A DNA stretch of 64,000 nucleotides from positions 124,001 to 188,000 of the forward strand of contig JAKUCV010002160.1 of assembly GCA_028386065.3 (NCBI GenBank). The letters are read 5' to 3'. Under the pieces are notes generated by a model, which was given only the letters and a program-made list of their open reading frames with translations, searched no databases and was not told the DNA's origin. The translations under genes were made by a program, and so were the position numbers. Origin of the DNA: Turnera subulata (lineage: Eukaryota > Streptophyta > Magnoliopsida > Malpighiales > Passifloraceae). This document shows positions 45,325-55,234 of the stretch, piece by piece; position 1 is the stretch's first letter, and each line of letters begins with the position of its first letter.

Positions 45325-46236
45325 TCATTCCTCATTAACCTCTTCTTCATCACTAAAAGGATATGGATCAATGGGTTCATGGAGTTCTAGGGCCATAGCT
45401 GCGGCAACATGCTTATGCACGGTCTCAAGTGCGGGGTTAGAAGGGGTTAAAGTGTAGGGATCTAGGTTAATTCCTAAGAATTTTGCGATAAGAGTGATCA
45501 ACCCTCCACGTGCTATCTCGCCTTCTCCTTTGCAAATATGAGCAATATTTTGCAGCAACCAAAGTCCGCCATTGAGTTTGTACCCGTGTACCATGCAAAA
45601 GAGTACAAAAAGCTCATCACATTGCACCTTGTGTGCATCTTTTGTTCTTCCAAAGAAAGAGTGTGCCAAAACTCTTTGTAAATACCTCAGTTCATTGTCC
45701 TTAATGCACAAGTCACTAGCTAAGCCAGAGCCAGGAATATATGAATCATTGCAAATCGTGTCCATCATGACTCTGCCACTAAAGCTACAGCTAGGAACTC
45801 GCCATCCTTCGGCATCAAAACCAAAAATCTTGTTGAAATCAATTAAGCTCATCTCATAGTCTTTCCTTGCAAGCCGAAATTTGACATAGCTGGGATCATG
45901 AATGTCCTTGAGAACCACATCATACCCAAAAGTAGCAAGAAACTCATATGTAAGTGCCGCGTATGACGGCTCCTTAATCTTGCAAAAATCGACTAGTCCT
46001 ATGTTGGCAAGGTACTTGCCAATCGGCTCTTGAAGATCATAAGAATCAACCACCTCAAAATCAATGTACCTCATAGGAATTAGAGGTCTCCTAATCAACT
46101 TGTCAAACCTAGCGCGATTCTCTTCAGAAATCCATCCCGGATTGTACTCGGTAAACTTAGGCAAAGGCATAAAGCGAGGGGTATGGACGGTGATGGTGTA
46201 GTTGGGTCGGCATTGGTCGTTTGTGGGAAAAGTCAT
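45325..46236 (-). CDS. TE-6 env-like protein, ATHILA ORF-1-type (303 codons open)
   Basis: The only long undamaged frame of its element. ATG at 46236 (MTFPTNDQCRPNYTITVHTP) opens a protein with FDKLIRRPLIPMRYIDFE, SYAALTYEFLATFGYD, FNKIFGFDAEGW, CIKDNELRYLQRVLAHSFFG and DELFVLFCMVHGYKLNGGLW. This pattern matches the plant ATHILA ORF-1 family (Pfam PF03078, from memory). It ends at an acidic tail (SDEEEVNEE) with a stop at 45325; the old frame continues beyond as SSTSSVESDSSNIFDFLMGW and VDIVEKLGRVM up to TE-9 LTR sequence. No signal peptide or membrane segment is evident, so 'env-like' refers to position after pol, not to a shown function. Confidence 0.75.
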   Translation of the reverse strand: MTFPTNDQCRPNYTITVHTPRFMPLPKFTEYNPGWISEENRARFDKLIRRPLIPMRYIDFEVVDSYDLQEPIGKYLANIGLVDFCKIKEPSYAALTYEFLATFGYDVVLKDIHDPSYVKFRLARKDYEMSLIDFNKIFGFDAEGWRVPSCSFSGRVMMDTICNDSYIPGSGLASDLCIKDNELRYLQRVLAHSFFGRTKDAHKVQCDELFVLFCMVHGYKLNGGLWLLQNIAHICKGEGEIARGGLITLIAKFLGINLDPYTLTPSNPALETVHKHVAAAMALELHEPIDPYPFSDEEEVNEE

Positions 46237-47379
46237 CTTGAACTAGAGCTAAAGAAAGAGAGGGAGACGAAAAGAAAAACCTAAAGGGTGCTAGGGAAGT
46301 GAAATCGGCACTAGGGTGTATGGATGTCTAGAGCTTGAATGTTTTGGTGTGGAAAAATTTGGGGGGTATGAGTGTGTATTTATAGGCTCTAGAGGCGGTG
46401 GAAAAAGGAGTGTTGGTGCCGACTTCTAGTCCTATGGGTACTAGGAATCCTCCTCAAACTAGTATTCAAAGTGGGTGTGTACTAGGAATCCTATTTCTCC
46501 ATGGATTAGAAAATCCCTAAAAAGAAAATAAAAACTTACTCCTAATCCTAAAAACTAAAGGAATACTAACCTATATTTATTTTTGGTGGGTTCATCATCA
46601 GCTAAAAATTGCAAAAGGGGTGCTGGTCCAAAAATCCAAGTCGGTGCATGTCCTCCTTGCTCTCTGGTCGGTGCTCGCAATTGGTGCTGCTGGGCGCGCT
46701 TTGGTGTGCTGTTGGAGCACCTGACGTGCCAATCGGTGCGCCTGGGCCTCCTCGGGTGCGCTAGTTTCGCGCGCTAGCGGGTGCGCCTGCTGGTGTGCCT
46801 GGTGCGTCCGAGTGTGCTCGGGTGCGCCTTTCCTAGCCCATGGGCGCGCTAATTGTCCTCCTTGTGCGCCACGGTGCACTAATCGGTATGTTCTAAACCG
46901 AATTTTTCATTTTTCGATTTTATTGTGTTTTTCTGAAATGTTTTTCTGAATTGTTTGTGATTTTTTGTTTTTTTTATTTTTATCTTCATAATGAATTATG
47001 AGAAGGTGAAAAATCCTAGGGTGCTAGAAAATTAAAGAAAATCCTAAAAATTAATCCTAAAAATTGTCTCCTCTAATTTAGCCTAGTTGTTATAAACTTG
47101 CCATCGAAACCTAAGGGTAAGTGCTAAATGTATATGAATGCATCAAAACAAATAAAATCAAACAAAGCACTCAAATAAATAATCACACAAATTACGCAGA
47201 AAAGTAAAAGTTTTAGTTTAAGAAAAGCTTCTCTGTTTAATTTGATGAAGAATTCGTCTTGATCCAATGTGGTTGATCTCTCCTCGAAAAAAAATTCCTT
47301 CTTCTTGCAATCTGCGTAGACTCAGAAACAAAAACAAAAATTAATAAAAATAAAAGACTCAAAACACTAAACTACCTTA
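46237..47379 (-). other. TE-6 spacer between pol and the env-like ORF
   Basis: No supported gene. The part beside the env-like ATG is A/T-rich; 46583-46880 is a GC-rich patch. The left end of pol is marked by GGGAGGCAACCC (minus) near 47385-47397. Confidence 0.65.
46583..46880. repeat. GC-rich patch with GGTGCGCC-type repeats
   Basis: Many near-copies of GGTGCGCC and GGCGCGCT occur within 200 bp, in sharp contrast to AT-rich flanks. Frames over it (for example 93 codons on the minus strand) are Ala/Gln/Arg-rich and not conserved with anything I recognise. Confidence 0.6.
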
Positions 47380-47446
47380 AATTGTGGGTTGCCTCCCACA
47401 CAATGCTTCTTTACTGTCATTTTAGCTGGACTGGATGGATGGGCGG

Positions 47447-47656
47447 TTATGGTGGATCATGAAGCTTTTCGGTGAACTCGCCTCCCATGAAAATCGCCTT
47501 CGGAATGTATCCCATGCGATATAGATAATCAACAAACTCGGCAAACCAGGGAGGTTTCTTTGTGGAAATCGCATTGACCATGGCGAGGTAATCGTCCAAC
47601 AGTGCATCATTAATCGGCTTCTCCTCTTCTTGGTTCTCGTTTTTGTCCAATTGTAA
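47447..47656 (-). pseudogene. pol: TE-6 post-RNase H linker, integrase deleted
   Basis: After RNase H the frame continues DKNENQEEEKPINDALLDDY and PPWFAEFVDYLYRMGYIP, the usual linker before the integrase zinc domain, then ends with HDPP at 47447. The end-of-pol motif GTGGGAGGCAACCC follows within about 60 bp, so the whole integrase is missing. Confidence 0.8.
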
Positions 47657-48844
47657 TCATGATAAATGATCAGCAACTAAATTCTCAGTTCCTTTCTTGT
47701 CCTTGATCTCTAGGTCGGATTCATGCAACATAGGAATCCATCGAAGAAGTCTTGGTTTCGCATCTTTCTTCTGAAGCAAATACTTCAATGCAACGTGGTC
47801 CGTGTGAACAATCACCTTGGAACCCAAAAGGTAACTCCTGAAGTTGTCAATTGCGAATACAACAGCTAATAACTCCTTCTCCGTAGTTGCATAATTAACT
47901 TGAGTATGATCTAGAGTCTTGCTTGCATAGTAAATGGCGTGCATCTTCCCATCTCGGCGTTGTCCTAAGTCTGCGCCTACAGCATAGTCGCTTGCTTCAC
48001 ACATATTCTCGAACGGAAGTGAATAATTAGGGGGTTGAATGATAGGTGCCGAAATGAGCTCCTTCTTGAGCTTGTCGAATGCTTCCATACAGTGTTGATC
48101 AAAGACAAAAGGCACATCTTTATTCAAGAGATTAGTAAGAGGTTTGGCTACCTTTGAGAAATCCTTAATGAACCTTCTGTAAAATCCGGCATGTCCAAGA
48201 AAACTACGAATCGCCTTGACTGAATTTGGTGGAGGCAAGGTCTCTATCACATCTATCTTGGCTTTGTCCACTTCAATCCCACGTTCGGAAACTAAATGTC
48301 CAAGAACAATTCCTTCTTGTACCATAAATTGGCATTTTTCCAAATTAAATACCAAATTAGTCTCCTCACATCTTGTAAGTACCTTCAATAGGTTAGATAA
48401 ACAATCCTCAAATGTCTTTCCATAGACGGAAAAGTCATCCATGAAAACCTCCATAATCTTCTCTATGTTGTCGTAGGAAATCGCCATCATGCATCTCTGA
48501 AAAGTGGCTGGTGCGTTGCACAGCCCAAAAGGCATCCGTCGATAAGCAAAAGTTCCATACGGACAAGTGAACGTCGTCTTCTCTTGATCATTCGTGTGAA
48601 TAGGTATCTGAAAGAATCCCGAATATCCGTCTAAATAACAATAATAAGAATGCTTAGCTAATCGCTGAAGCATTTGATCAATAAACGGCAGTGGAAAGTG
48701 ATCCTTGCGTGTAGCACTGTTTAGCTTCCTATAATCAATACACATTCTCCATCCTGTAACAGTCCTCGTAGGAATCAACTCGTCATCCTTGTTCTTGACC
48801 ACTGTCATTCCTCCTTTCTTCGGTACCACGTGAACTGGGGCTAC
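47657..48844 (-). pseudogene. pol: TE-6 reverse transcriptase and RNase H
   Basis: A long open frame (390 codons from 48829) with [45 protein letters not shown], the catalytic [25 protein letters not shown] and [20 protein letters not shown]. RNase H has [14 protein letters not shown], where relatives have CDASD (first catalytic Asp is Glu here), [14 protein letters not shown] and [15 protein letters not shown] at about 48842-48844 replaces a Trp in [15 protein letters not shown] and separates it from the upstream part. Confidence 0.95.
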
Positions 48845-49505
48845 CTATTCACTGTCAGAAATAGGATAAATAATCCCTGCATCATGAAGCTTAAGAATCT
48901 CCTTTTTCACAACTTCCTTCATGCTCTCACTAAGCCTTCTTAGACTTTTAATGCTCGATTTGCTACCTTCCTCAAGCAAAATCCGATGCATGCAGAATGT
49001 AGGACTAATTCCTTTCAAGTCCTCAATAGAATATCCAATATCTTTTCTATGCTTTCTAAGCACATCAAGTAGCATCTCCACCTCTACTTTGCTCAACTCG
49101 GCATTAATGATATCAGGATATGTAGAGTCGGGACCTAAGAATGCATACGGTAGCTTAGATTGTAATGGTTTCAGCTCTACCTTTGGTGCGCTCCGAACAT
49201 CATCTTTCTTTTCTTCTCCAATCATCTCATAGCTCTTGTCTTCGGTCGCTTCCAATGTTGGCATGGATTGCAAAATTTCTGCACTTTGGGCATTCTCCAA
49301 ATCGTCATCTTCAGTAGTGCCACTCGTCACCAAGCAATTCAAAAGTTGATCGTCACTAGTTGCTACTTTGCTCACTTCCTTCACGGTATCATCAATAAAA
49401 TCAACTCGGAAACAACTGTCTTCTTCAAGTGCTCCTTCGGTTGCACGGAAGACATTGAACTCGATTTTCTCATTCCCAATCCTTAAAGTAAGCTTCCATC
49501 ACGAA
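48845..49505 (-). pseudogene. pol: TE-6 protease-RT linker
   Basis: Frame containing KVELKPLQSKLPYAFLGPDS, VEMLLDVLRKHRKDIGYSIEDLKGISPTFCMHRI and MKEVVKKEILKLHDAGIIYPISDS, the standard lead-in to RT in Athila-type elements. It is shifted relative to the protease: a stop after ATVGA (49513) and a small indel lie between. Confidence 0.9.
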
Positions 49506-49512
49506 CATCAAT

Positions 49513-49971
49513 TTAAGCTCCAACAGTAGCTAAGAACGGCCTCCCAAGAATAATCGGCATTTGAAAATCAATCTCCATGTCGAGCAACACAAAATCGACT
49601 GGTACAAAGAACTTTCCAACCTTGATTGGAATATCCTCCAATATCCCCACTGGATATTTGACATATTGTTCCGCAAGCTGAAGAGAGACAGTAGTCGGCT
49701 TCATATCTCCAATGTCGAGGTTCTCAGCAATCCGCTTCAGAATAAGACTGACACTGGATCCCAAATCACATAGAGCTCGCTTAATGCACATAGAACCAAT
49801 ATTGCAAGGAATAGAGAAACTTCCAGGGTCCTTCAGTTTCGGCGACAGCTTGTTCTGCAGGATTGCACTGCACTCCTCCGTCAAAGCCAATATCTCGTAA
49901 TCTTCTAGCTTCCTTTTCCTGGAAAGAATTTCCTTGAGAAATTTAGCAGAAGCAGGCATTTGAGAAATCAC
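49513..49971 (-). pseudogene. pol: TE-6 aspartic protease region
   Basis: Contains KLKDPGSFSIPCNIGS, the active-site region ALCDLGSSVSLI (D-L-G-S/A type), PVGILEDIPIKVGKFFVPVDFVLLDM and IILGRPFLATVGA. It would cleave the Gag-Pol polyprotein. The frame is separated from gag by stops at about 49975-50108. Confidence 0.9.
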
Positions 49972-50107
49972 TTAAGTAAATGGAACATTAAGTTTTGACT
50001 TCAGGCCATAACTCCTTCGGTTGCTCTCTTTTCTACTTCTCTAGCTTCCACTTGGGAATCCACTTCTCTTGCTGTTGCTTCTTCTCCTCTGCTCCCTTTT
50101 CAGGTAA

Positions 50108-50899
50108 CTACTTCTCTACTTTCGGTTGCTCATCTCCTTCTTCTTGCTTAATGAAGGTGTCGACTTCATCTTTCTTAGGTGGATAGGGATCATCTAATTG
50201 CTTGCCGCTTCTAAGTGCTACAGCCTTGACTTGCTCTCTCGGATTAATTGTGGGTTGTCCCGGTAGGTTTCTTTGTGTCCTCATGATCGCCTCTACTTGT
50301 TGCGCTAGTTGCCTCTCAAGCATCTTCGAATGAGTCTCCATATTTGCCATCCGATTGTTGAATCCTTGCATCATCTCCGTTTGCATACGTTGAGTCTCCA
50401 TTATGGCTTTCATCATAGATGTAAGATCCATGTCTTGATTCTTTGAAATTTGTATGCTTGAACTCTTGTGCCCATAATCGTTCCTTTGAAAGTTGCCTTG
50501 CTGGTTCGGGTTGGTCTCCCTCCACAAGAAATTAGGGTGATTCCTCCATTTCGGATTGTATGTGTTGGTGTAGGGTCCTCGTTGTTGTTGGCGTTGATGA
50601 ATGTAGTTCATCTGCTCAATCGTCAAGTTGTCTCTGGTTGGACAATTCATTGAATTGTGTTCAGCACCTGCATATTTATCACAAATTAAACTCGGCATAA
50701 CAGCAGCAACACATGATTTCACCTGCTGACTCAAAGAATCTAGCTTCCAATTAAGCATTGCCACTGTCTCCACTTCCAGAATTCCAGCTACTCGCTTGTT
50801 GTTTGATCGTGAAGAGCTCTGGTAACTGTTACTCGCCATCGTCTCCAACTTTTGATACGCCACACCAGGTGCTTGCGCCAAGAATGCACAAAGGCTCAT
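50108..50899 (-). pseudogene. gag: TE-6 Gag C-terminal half
   Basis: Ser/Asn-rich start, a degenerate zinc knuckle CDKYAGAEHNSMNCP with the second Cys replaced by Tyr, then Gln/Asn-rich sequence, a helical Met/Gln-rich segment (MMQGFNNRMANMETHSKMLE) and PREQVKAVALRSGKQLDDPYP, a phrase common in Athila Gag. It overlaps, in another frame, the end of the N-terminal half, showing a frameshift around 50830-50900. Confidence 0.9.
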
Positions 50900-51660
50900 T
50901 TAAACCATTAAAGAATGATTGAACTACAAGCCATTCGGGTAATCCATGTTGTGGGCATCCTTGAATAAGATCCTTGTAACATTCCCATGCTTCGCAGAAA
51001 CTTTCTCCAACGAACTGAGTGAATGATGTAATCTTGCTCCGGATACATGCTGCTTTATCAGGTGGATAATATTTGGCAAGAAAAGCCTTTGAAAGCTCCT
51101 CCCACGTCTTGTATGTTCCAGCTGCTCCTGACTTCAACCACTTCTTAGCCTTGCCTTGCAAAGAAAACGGGAATAATCGAAGTCGTGTTGCATCATCAGT
51201 CGCCCCATTGATCTTGATCAAATCACAAATCTCTGTAAACAACTGTAGATGTTGATTCGGAAGGAGTGTTGTCTTCAGTTCGAAATTGTTCCTGTTGCAC
51301 CATGTGAATGAGTGCTGTCTTCAGTTGCACCATGTGAATGAGTGCTGTCTTCAGTTCGAAATTGTTGGCATTGATCGCTGGCCTTGCAATGCTCGACTGC
51401 GCGATATCCAAACTCGGTGTTGCGTAGTCAAGCAATGTCTTGTTTCCTTCTTCTGCCATGATGACTGTCTCAAAATTATCTGCTACAACTTCAGCTTCCT
51501 CTTCTATTTCAGTGTCTTGAAGAAACTCTACAGGCTCTACGACTTGCTTCTGCTTTCGCCTGTTCGCGCGTAGTTGCTTGTGTAATGTTCTCTCGATCTC
51601 CGGATTGATCTCAAGAATTAGACTCGATGAAGCACCGCGTCTCGTCTTGGGCATCAACAA
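50829..51660 (-). pseudogene. gag: TE-6 Gag N-terminal half
   Basis: Starts MPKTRRGASSSLILEINPEI close to 51660. After a frameshift at about 51250-51290 it gives the retrotransposon Gag domain: FTEICDLIKINGATDDATRLR, FPFSLQGKAKKWLKSG, WEELSKAFLAKYYPPDKAA, SFCEAWECYKDLIQGCP. A 30-bp tandem duplication (51295-51354) sits at the frameshift. Confidence 0.9.
51295..51354. repeat. 30-bp perfect tandem duplication in TE-6 gag
   Basis: TTGCACCATGTGAATGAGTG plus ten more bases occurs twice in a row (51295-51324, 51325-51354). GTCTTCAGTTCGAAATTGTT occurs on both sides (about 51270 and 51344), suggesting a copying slip or template switch. Confidence 0.9.
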
Positions 51661-51795
51661 AAATCGACAACACTATATAAAAAAAAGAAAAGCAAAAATT
51701 GATTAAATAAAATAAAAAAAATAAAAAGAAACTAATGCGAAAAATAAAACCTAAAGTAATCTAACTGCAATCTCAATAGTATTAAAACCGTTTGT

Positions 51796-51813
51796 TCCCC
51801 GGCAATGGCGCCA
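51796..51813 (-). promoter_or_regulatory. TE-6 primer-binding site, tRNA-Asp type
   Basis: TGGCGCCATTGCCGGGGA (minus), eight bases inside the LTR. One mismatch to the plant tRNA-Asp 3' complement. Confidence 0.9.
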
Positions 51814-51821
51814 GAAAAGCT

Positions 51822-52067
51822 TGATGCGTTTTATTTACACGTGACTTTTTCAAATATATAATTCTTGATCAATTCACAACACGACACACAAATAACTCAC
51901 GAGTAAACGCAACGATTGTTAACTGCAAGTGCACATTGTACTACGTAGTGTAGTAGTCTAATCAAGGTCGATCCACGGAACAAGGAAAATAAGTACTACC
52001 TATTGTCACAACTTACGATTATCTAGGCAAATCAAATAAAAGATGGTGTAGGGGTGATGTCAAAAAT
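51822..52067 (-). mobile_element. TE-6 5' LTR, terminal part
   Basis: TGATGCGTTTTATTTAC matches the 3' LTR copy at 20544, with about 73 extra bases near the end. It is cut at 52067 by TE-10; the rest lies outside the window. Confidence 0.9.
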
Positions 52068-53604
52068 TGTTAGTGTAATATGCCCAAAAAGCCAATCAAT
52101 GGATAATTGTATGCAGTCATGTATATACATTAAGGTTATTCCAATAAATATGTTTATGAGATAAATGCTTGCACATATTTATAACCCTAGAATATTTTAT
52201 ATTCCTAAATGTCCCTAGTCGATTATTATTATGGATGGGTTGTAATAATAAATTAAGACTAGCGTATGTTGAGAATTATATGAGATATGAATTCTACATA
52301 CGGGTACAAGTTAGAGAACTTGTGGTCTGGACTGACCCAACATAAGAACACTACATGGAACGTTATATGCTTGTCATTAGTGGTTCTTATATGTATTGTC
52401 CTCAGACCTGAGATCATCAAGGTTCCCAACATGTGAGTCATATACTTTGATATTACTCTTGGCTATTCGTAACTGAGTAGACCTTAGTGTAATCATTGGG
52501 TATATGACATAACGTGTAGTGGGTTTTGTATGATCAAGATGGGATTCGTCCAACCCTTATAACTGGTATATTATCAGATGGGACTCTTGATAGAGTTGAA
52601 TTGTAAATGCATGGCCATGCTCGGATATGTGATATGGTGATATCATTAGTATCCGTTTTACACAGTTAACTCGGGGATCAAGAAACATAGATTAAACATA
52701 TACGAGATTGACTTATTCCATGTCTCGTGTTTAATCTTGATATTGTGACGAAAGGACAATGACATGTTCCGAGGCATAATGAATTAGTACTGATCTTGTC
52801 GTTTGGGTAGCAATGATGTGTTGCTAGACGCCGCTCATTGTTTATAATTGTGTAAATGAGTTTACAATTATTGCCAAACGTTACAAGTGCCTACAGGGTC
52901 ACACACTTAGAACTGTTGATTCGAGCTGGTGGTTGAACCACGGTTGGACCGTGGTTCGACCAGTTGGTTGGACCAGGGTATTGAGCTAGTGGTTAGACCA
53001 TAGTTGAACCATGGTTGGACCGGGTCGTTTTGAGCTGATTTGGTTCACTAATTATCATAATTATTGAACCAGAATTAGTGCCATATGATTTGTAATCCTA
53101 TATATGATGATATATATAATTAATGCTTAGTGGAGCGTTAAGTCATTGTGGAAACGTAATCATGAAGGATAAGACATGATTATGTTGGCCAATGACTTAA
53201 TAAACTATGCATTTCAAGTGTGTATAAATAAGGTGAAGGTTTGATCAGATTTTAGACCAAGCAAGGCTTTACACACTCTTCACACTTGAGAAAAACACAT
53301 CAAACACTTTCTAGTCTCTAGCTCTCGAAAATTCTGCAGCTAGCACTGCGGTTCCGGAGTGCTCGGGTTAGTGATCGTGAGACGGTTGCTAGCAATCATC
53401 AACGGTTCGTGCGGATACCGTAGAGGAGCCGGATTTCTTGTCGGGTTCTTGCTGATTCTACACTACAGTTAGATGAAAGACCTCAACCAAGCAAGGTACG
53501 AAAAATTGTTATTCGGTTTGGTTAGCTTCACTTGAATCCTCCATGAGTACCGTGTCTTTCCACTGCATGTTTGATTGTCAAGTTTGCATGCCCAGTTACT
53601 TACA
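52068..53604 (+). mobile_element. TE-10 5' LTR
   Basis: TGTTAGTGTAATATGCCC to CAGTTACTTACA, 1,537 bp. It contains GGTTNGACCRY-type repeats (52929-53023) and a TATAAATA box at 53223-53230 in GTGTATAAATAAGG. Confidence 0.93.
53223..53230 (+). promoter_or_regulatory. TATA box in the TE-10 LTR
   Basis: TATAAATA, at the same relative place as in TE-7 and TE-5. TE-11 and TE-8 LTRs lack an obvious equivalent. Confidence 0.65.
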
Positions 53605-53605
53605 G

Positions 53606-53620
53606 TGGTAGCGGAGCCTC
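53606..53620 (+). promoter_or_regulatory. TE-10 primer-binding site
   Basis: TGGTAGCGGAGCCTC, one base after the LTR; resembles the initiator tRNA-Met complement with two mismatches. Confidence 0.8.
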
Positions 53621-53663
53621 TTGTGAAACGCTAAACTGAATTAGATGTTCTTTTTGTTATATG

Positions 53664-55220
53664 TGTAAGTCACCGGGTCATGCAATTTGACAATCAAATG
53701 CAACTAAATGCGCAGCGGAAATCCCGGTACTAATGGAGGATCCATGTGAAACAGTGTAAACCGAGTTATAGAAAAACATACCTGGTTCGGTTGAGGTCTT
53801 TCACTCAACTGAAGAACCGAATCAGCAAGAGCCGGACAGCAATCCCGCCCCTCTACGGTATCCACACGAACCGTGATAACTAGTTGGAATCGTCACACGA
53901 TTACCAACCCGAGCACCCCCGAACTGATGTGCTAGCAGCAGGTTTTCGGAAGCTAGAGTTTGTGGTATTTTCTTCTTTCCCAAAGAAGGTGTGTAGTCTG
54001 AAAACTCAAGAACACTCAAGATTCTCTCAAGCTCTATCCTCTGAAAATATTCAGATTCAAAGTGATGAAGACCCAAGGCATAATCAGATTATGCTTAGAC
54101 TAATCCCACTCACAAAAGCAAGGGACAAAGTGGCCAACACCTTTGGCCATCATGATTAGCTTTTAGCTAATGATGTCTCCACTAATGTCTTAATGGGATT
54201 ACACATCACCATGCACTGATTATGGTTCAATAAATCAGATAGTTAGTGAACCAAACCAGCCAAAACGACCCTGGTCCAAGCACGGTCCAACCACGTTCCA
54301 ACCATGGTCCAACCACAAGCTCAAATACCCGGTTCTACCACGGGTCTAACCACGGTTCAACCACCAGCTTGAATCAACGGCTCTAAGTGTGTGACCCTGT
54401 AGGCACTTGTAACATCCGACAATAATTGTAAACTCATTTACAATTATAAGCAAAGAGCGGCGTTTAGCAACACATCATTGCTACCCGAACGACAAGATCA
54501 GTACTGATTCATATGCGTCGCAAACATGTCATCGTCCCTTCGTCCCATTATCAAGATTAAACACGAGACATGGAATATGTCAATCTCGCATATGTTCAAT
54601 CTTGGTTTCTTGATCCTCGAGTTAACCGCGTAAAACGGATACCAATGATATCTCCATATCATAATCCGAGCATGGCCATGCATTTTCGGTTCAACTTTGT
54701 CAAGAAACCATCCGATAATATACCCGTTATATGGGTTGGACGAATCCCCTCTGGATCATACAAAACCCACTACACATTTATGATATACACAATGATTACC
54801 CTTAAGTCCACCCAGTTACGGATGACTAGGAATAATATCAAAGTATATAACTCATATGTTGGGAACCTTGATGATCTCAGGTCAAAGGACAATACATATA
54901 AGAACCACTAATGACAATCATATAACGTTCCATGTAGCGTTCTTATGTGGGTCGGTCCAGTCCACAAGTTCTATAACTTGTACCCGTATGTAGAATTCAT
55001 ATCACATATAAATTCTCAACATACGCTAGTCTTAATTTATTATTGCAACCCATCCATAATAATAATCAACTAGGGACATTTAAGAATATAAAATATTCTA
55101 GGGTTATAAATATGTGCAAGCGTTTATCTCATAAACGATATTTATTGGAATAACCTTAATGTGTATACATGACTACAAGCAATCATCCATTGATTGGCTT
55201 TTGGGCATATTACACTAACA
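53664..55220 (-). mobile_element. TE-11 3' LTR
   Basis: 1,557 bp, partner of 60498-62046; in the first 120 bases about eight differences are visible. The first half matches TE-7/TE-10 LTRs, whereas the middle (around 54000-54150) is subfamily-specific and without a clear TATA box. Confidence 0.93.
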
Positions 55221-55231
55221 ATCTCCCACTT
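55221..55231 (-). promoter_or_regulatory. TE-11 polypurine tract
   Basis: AAGTGGGAGAT (minus) abuts the 3' LTR, identical to TE-7. Confidence 0.9.
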
Positions 55232-55234
55232 GCA

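Larger units (their letters stand above)
42122..46041 (-). repeat. Tandem duplication of about 1.96 kb crossing the TE-9/TE-6 boundary
   Basis: Unit 1 is 42122-44080 and unit 2 is 44081-46041. Each contains one third of the TE-9 LTR followed by the same part of the TE-6 env-like ORF. Matching landmarks are 1,959-1,961 bp apart, for example ACATGACTCT at 43160 and 45120. Since the unit contains the TE-9 insertion junction, it arose after that insertion. A few substitutions separate the units. Confidence 0.93.
20544..52067 (-). mobile_element. TE-6: Athila-lineage Ty3/gypsy element carrying nested insertions
   Basis: Minus-strand order: 5' LTR start (51822-52067, then TE-10), PBS, gag, protease, RT/RNase H (integrase missing), env-like ORF (partly duplicated and split by TE-9), 3' untranslated region, PPT, 3' LTR (31980-31443 and 21738-20544, split by TE-7). 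The LTR is TG...CA: TGATAACATC to CGCATCA. It interrupts the TE-4 RT. The other outer edge is beyond TE-10, outside the window, so no target duplication can be checked. Three later elements sit in it: TE-7, TE-9 and TE-10. Confidence 0.9.

Noticed and set aside
54570..54911. 113-codon frame recurring at 61396-61737 and similar frames at 22740, 30896 and 24575
   Set aside because: All are the same stretch of the copia LTR read in the antisense direction; recurrence reflects LTR copies, not a gene.
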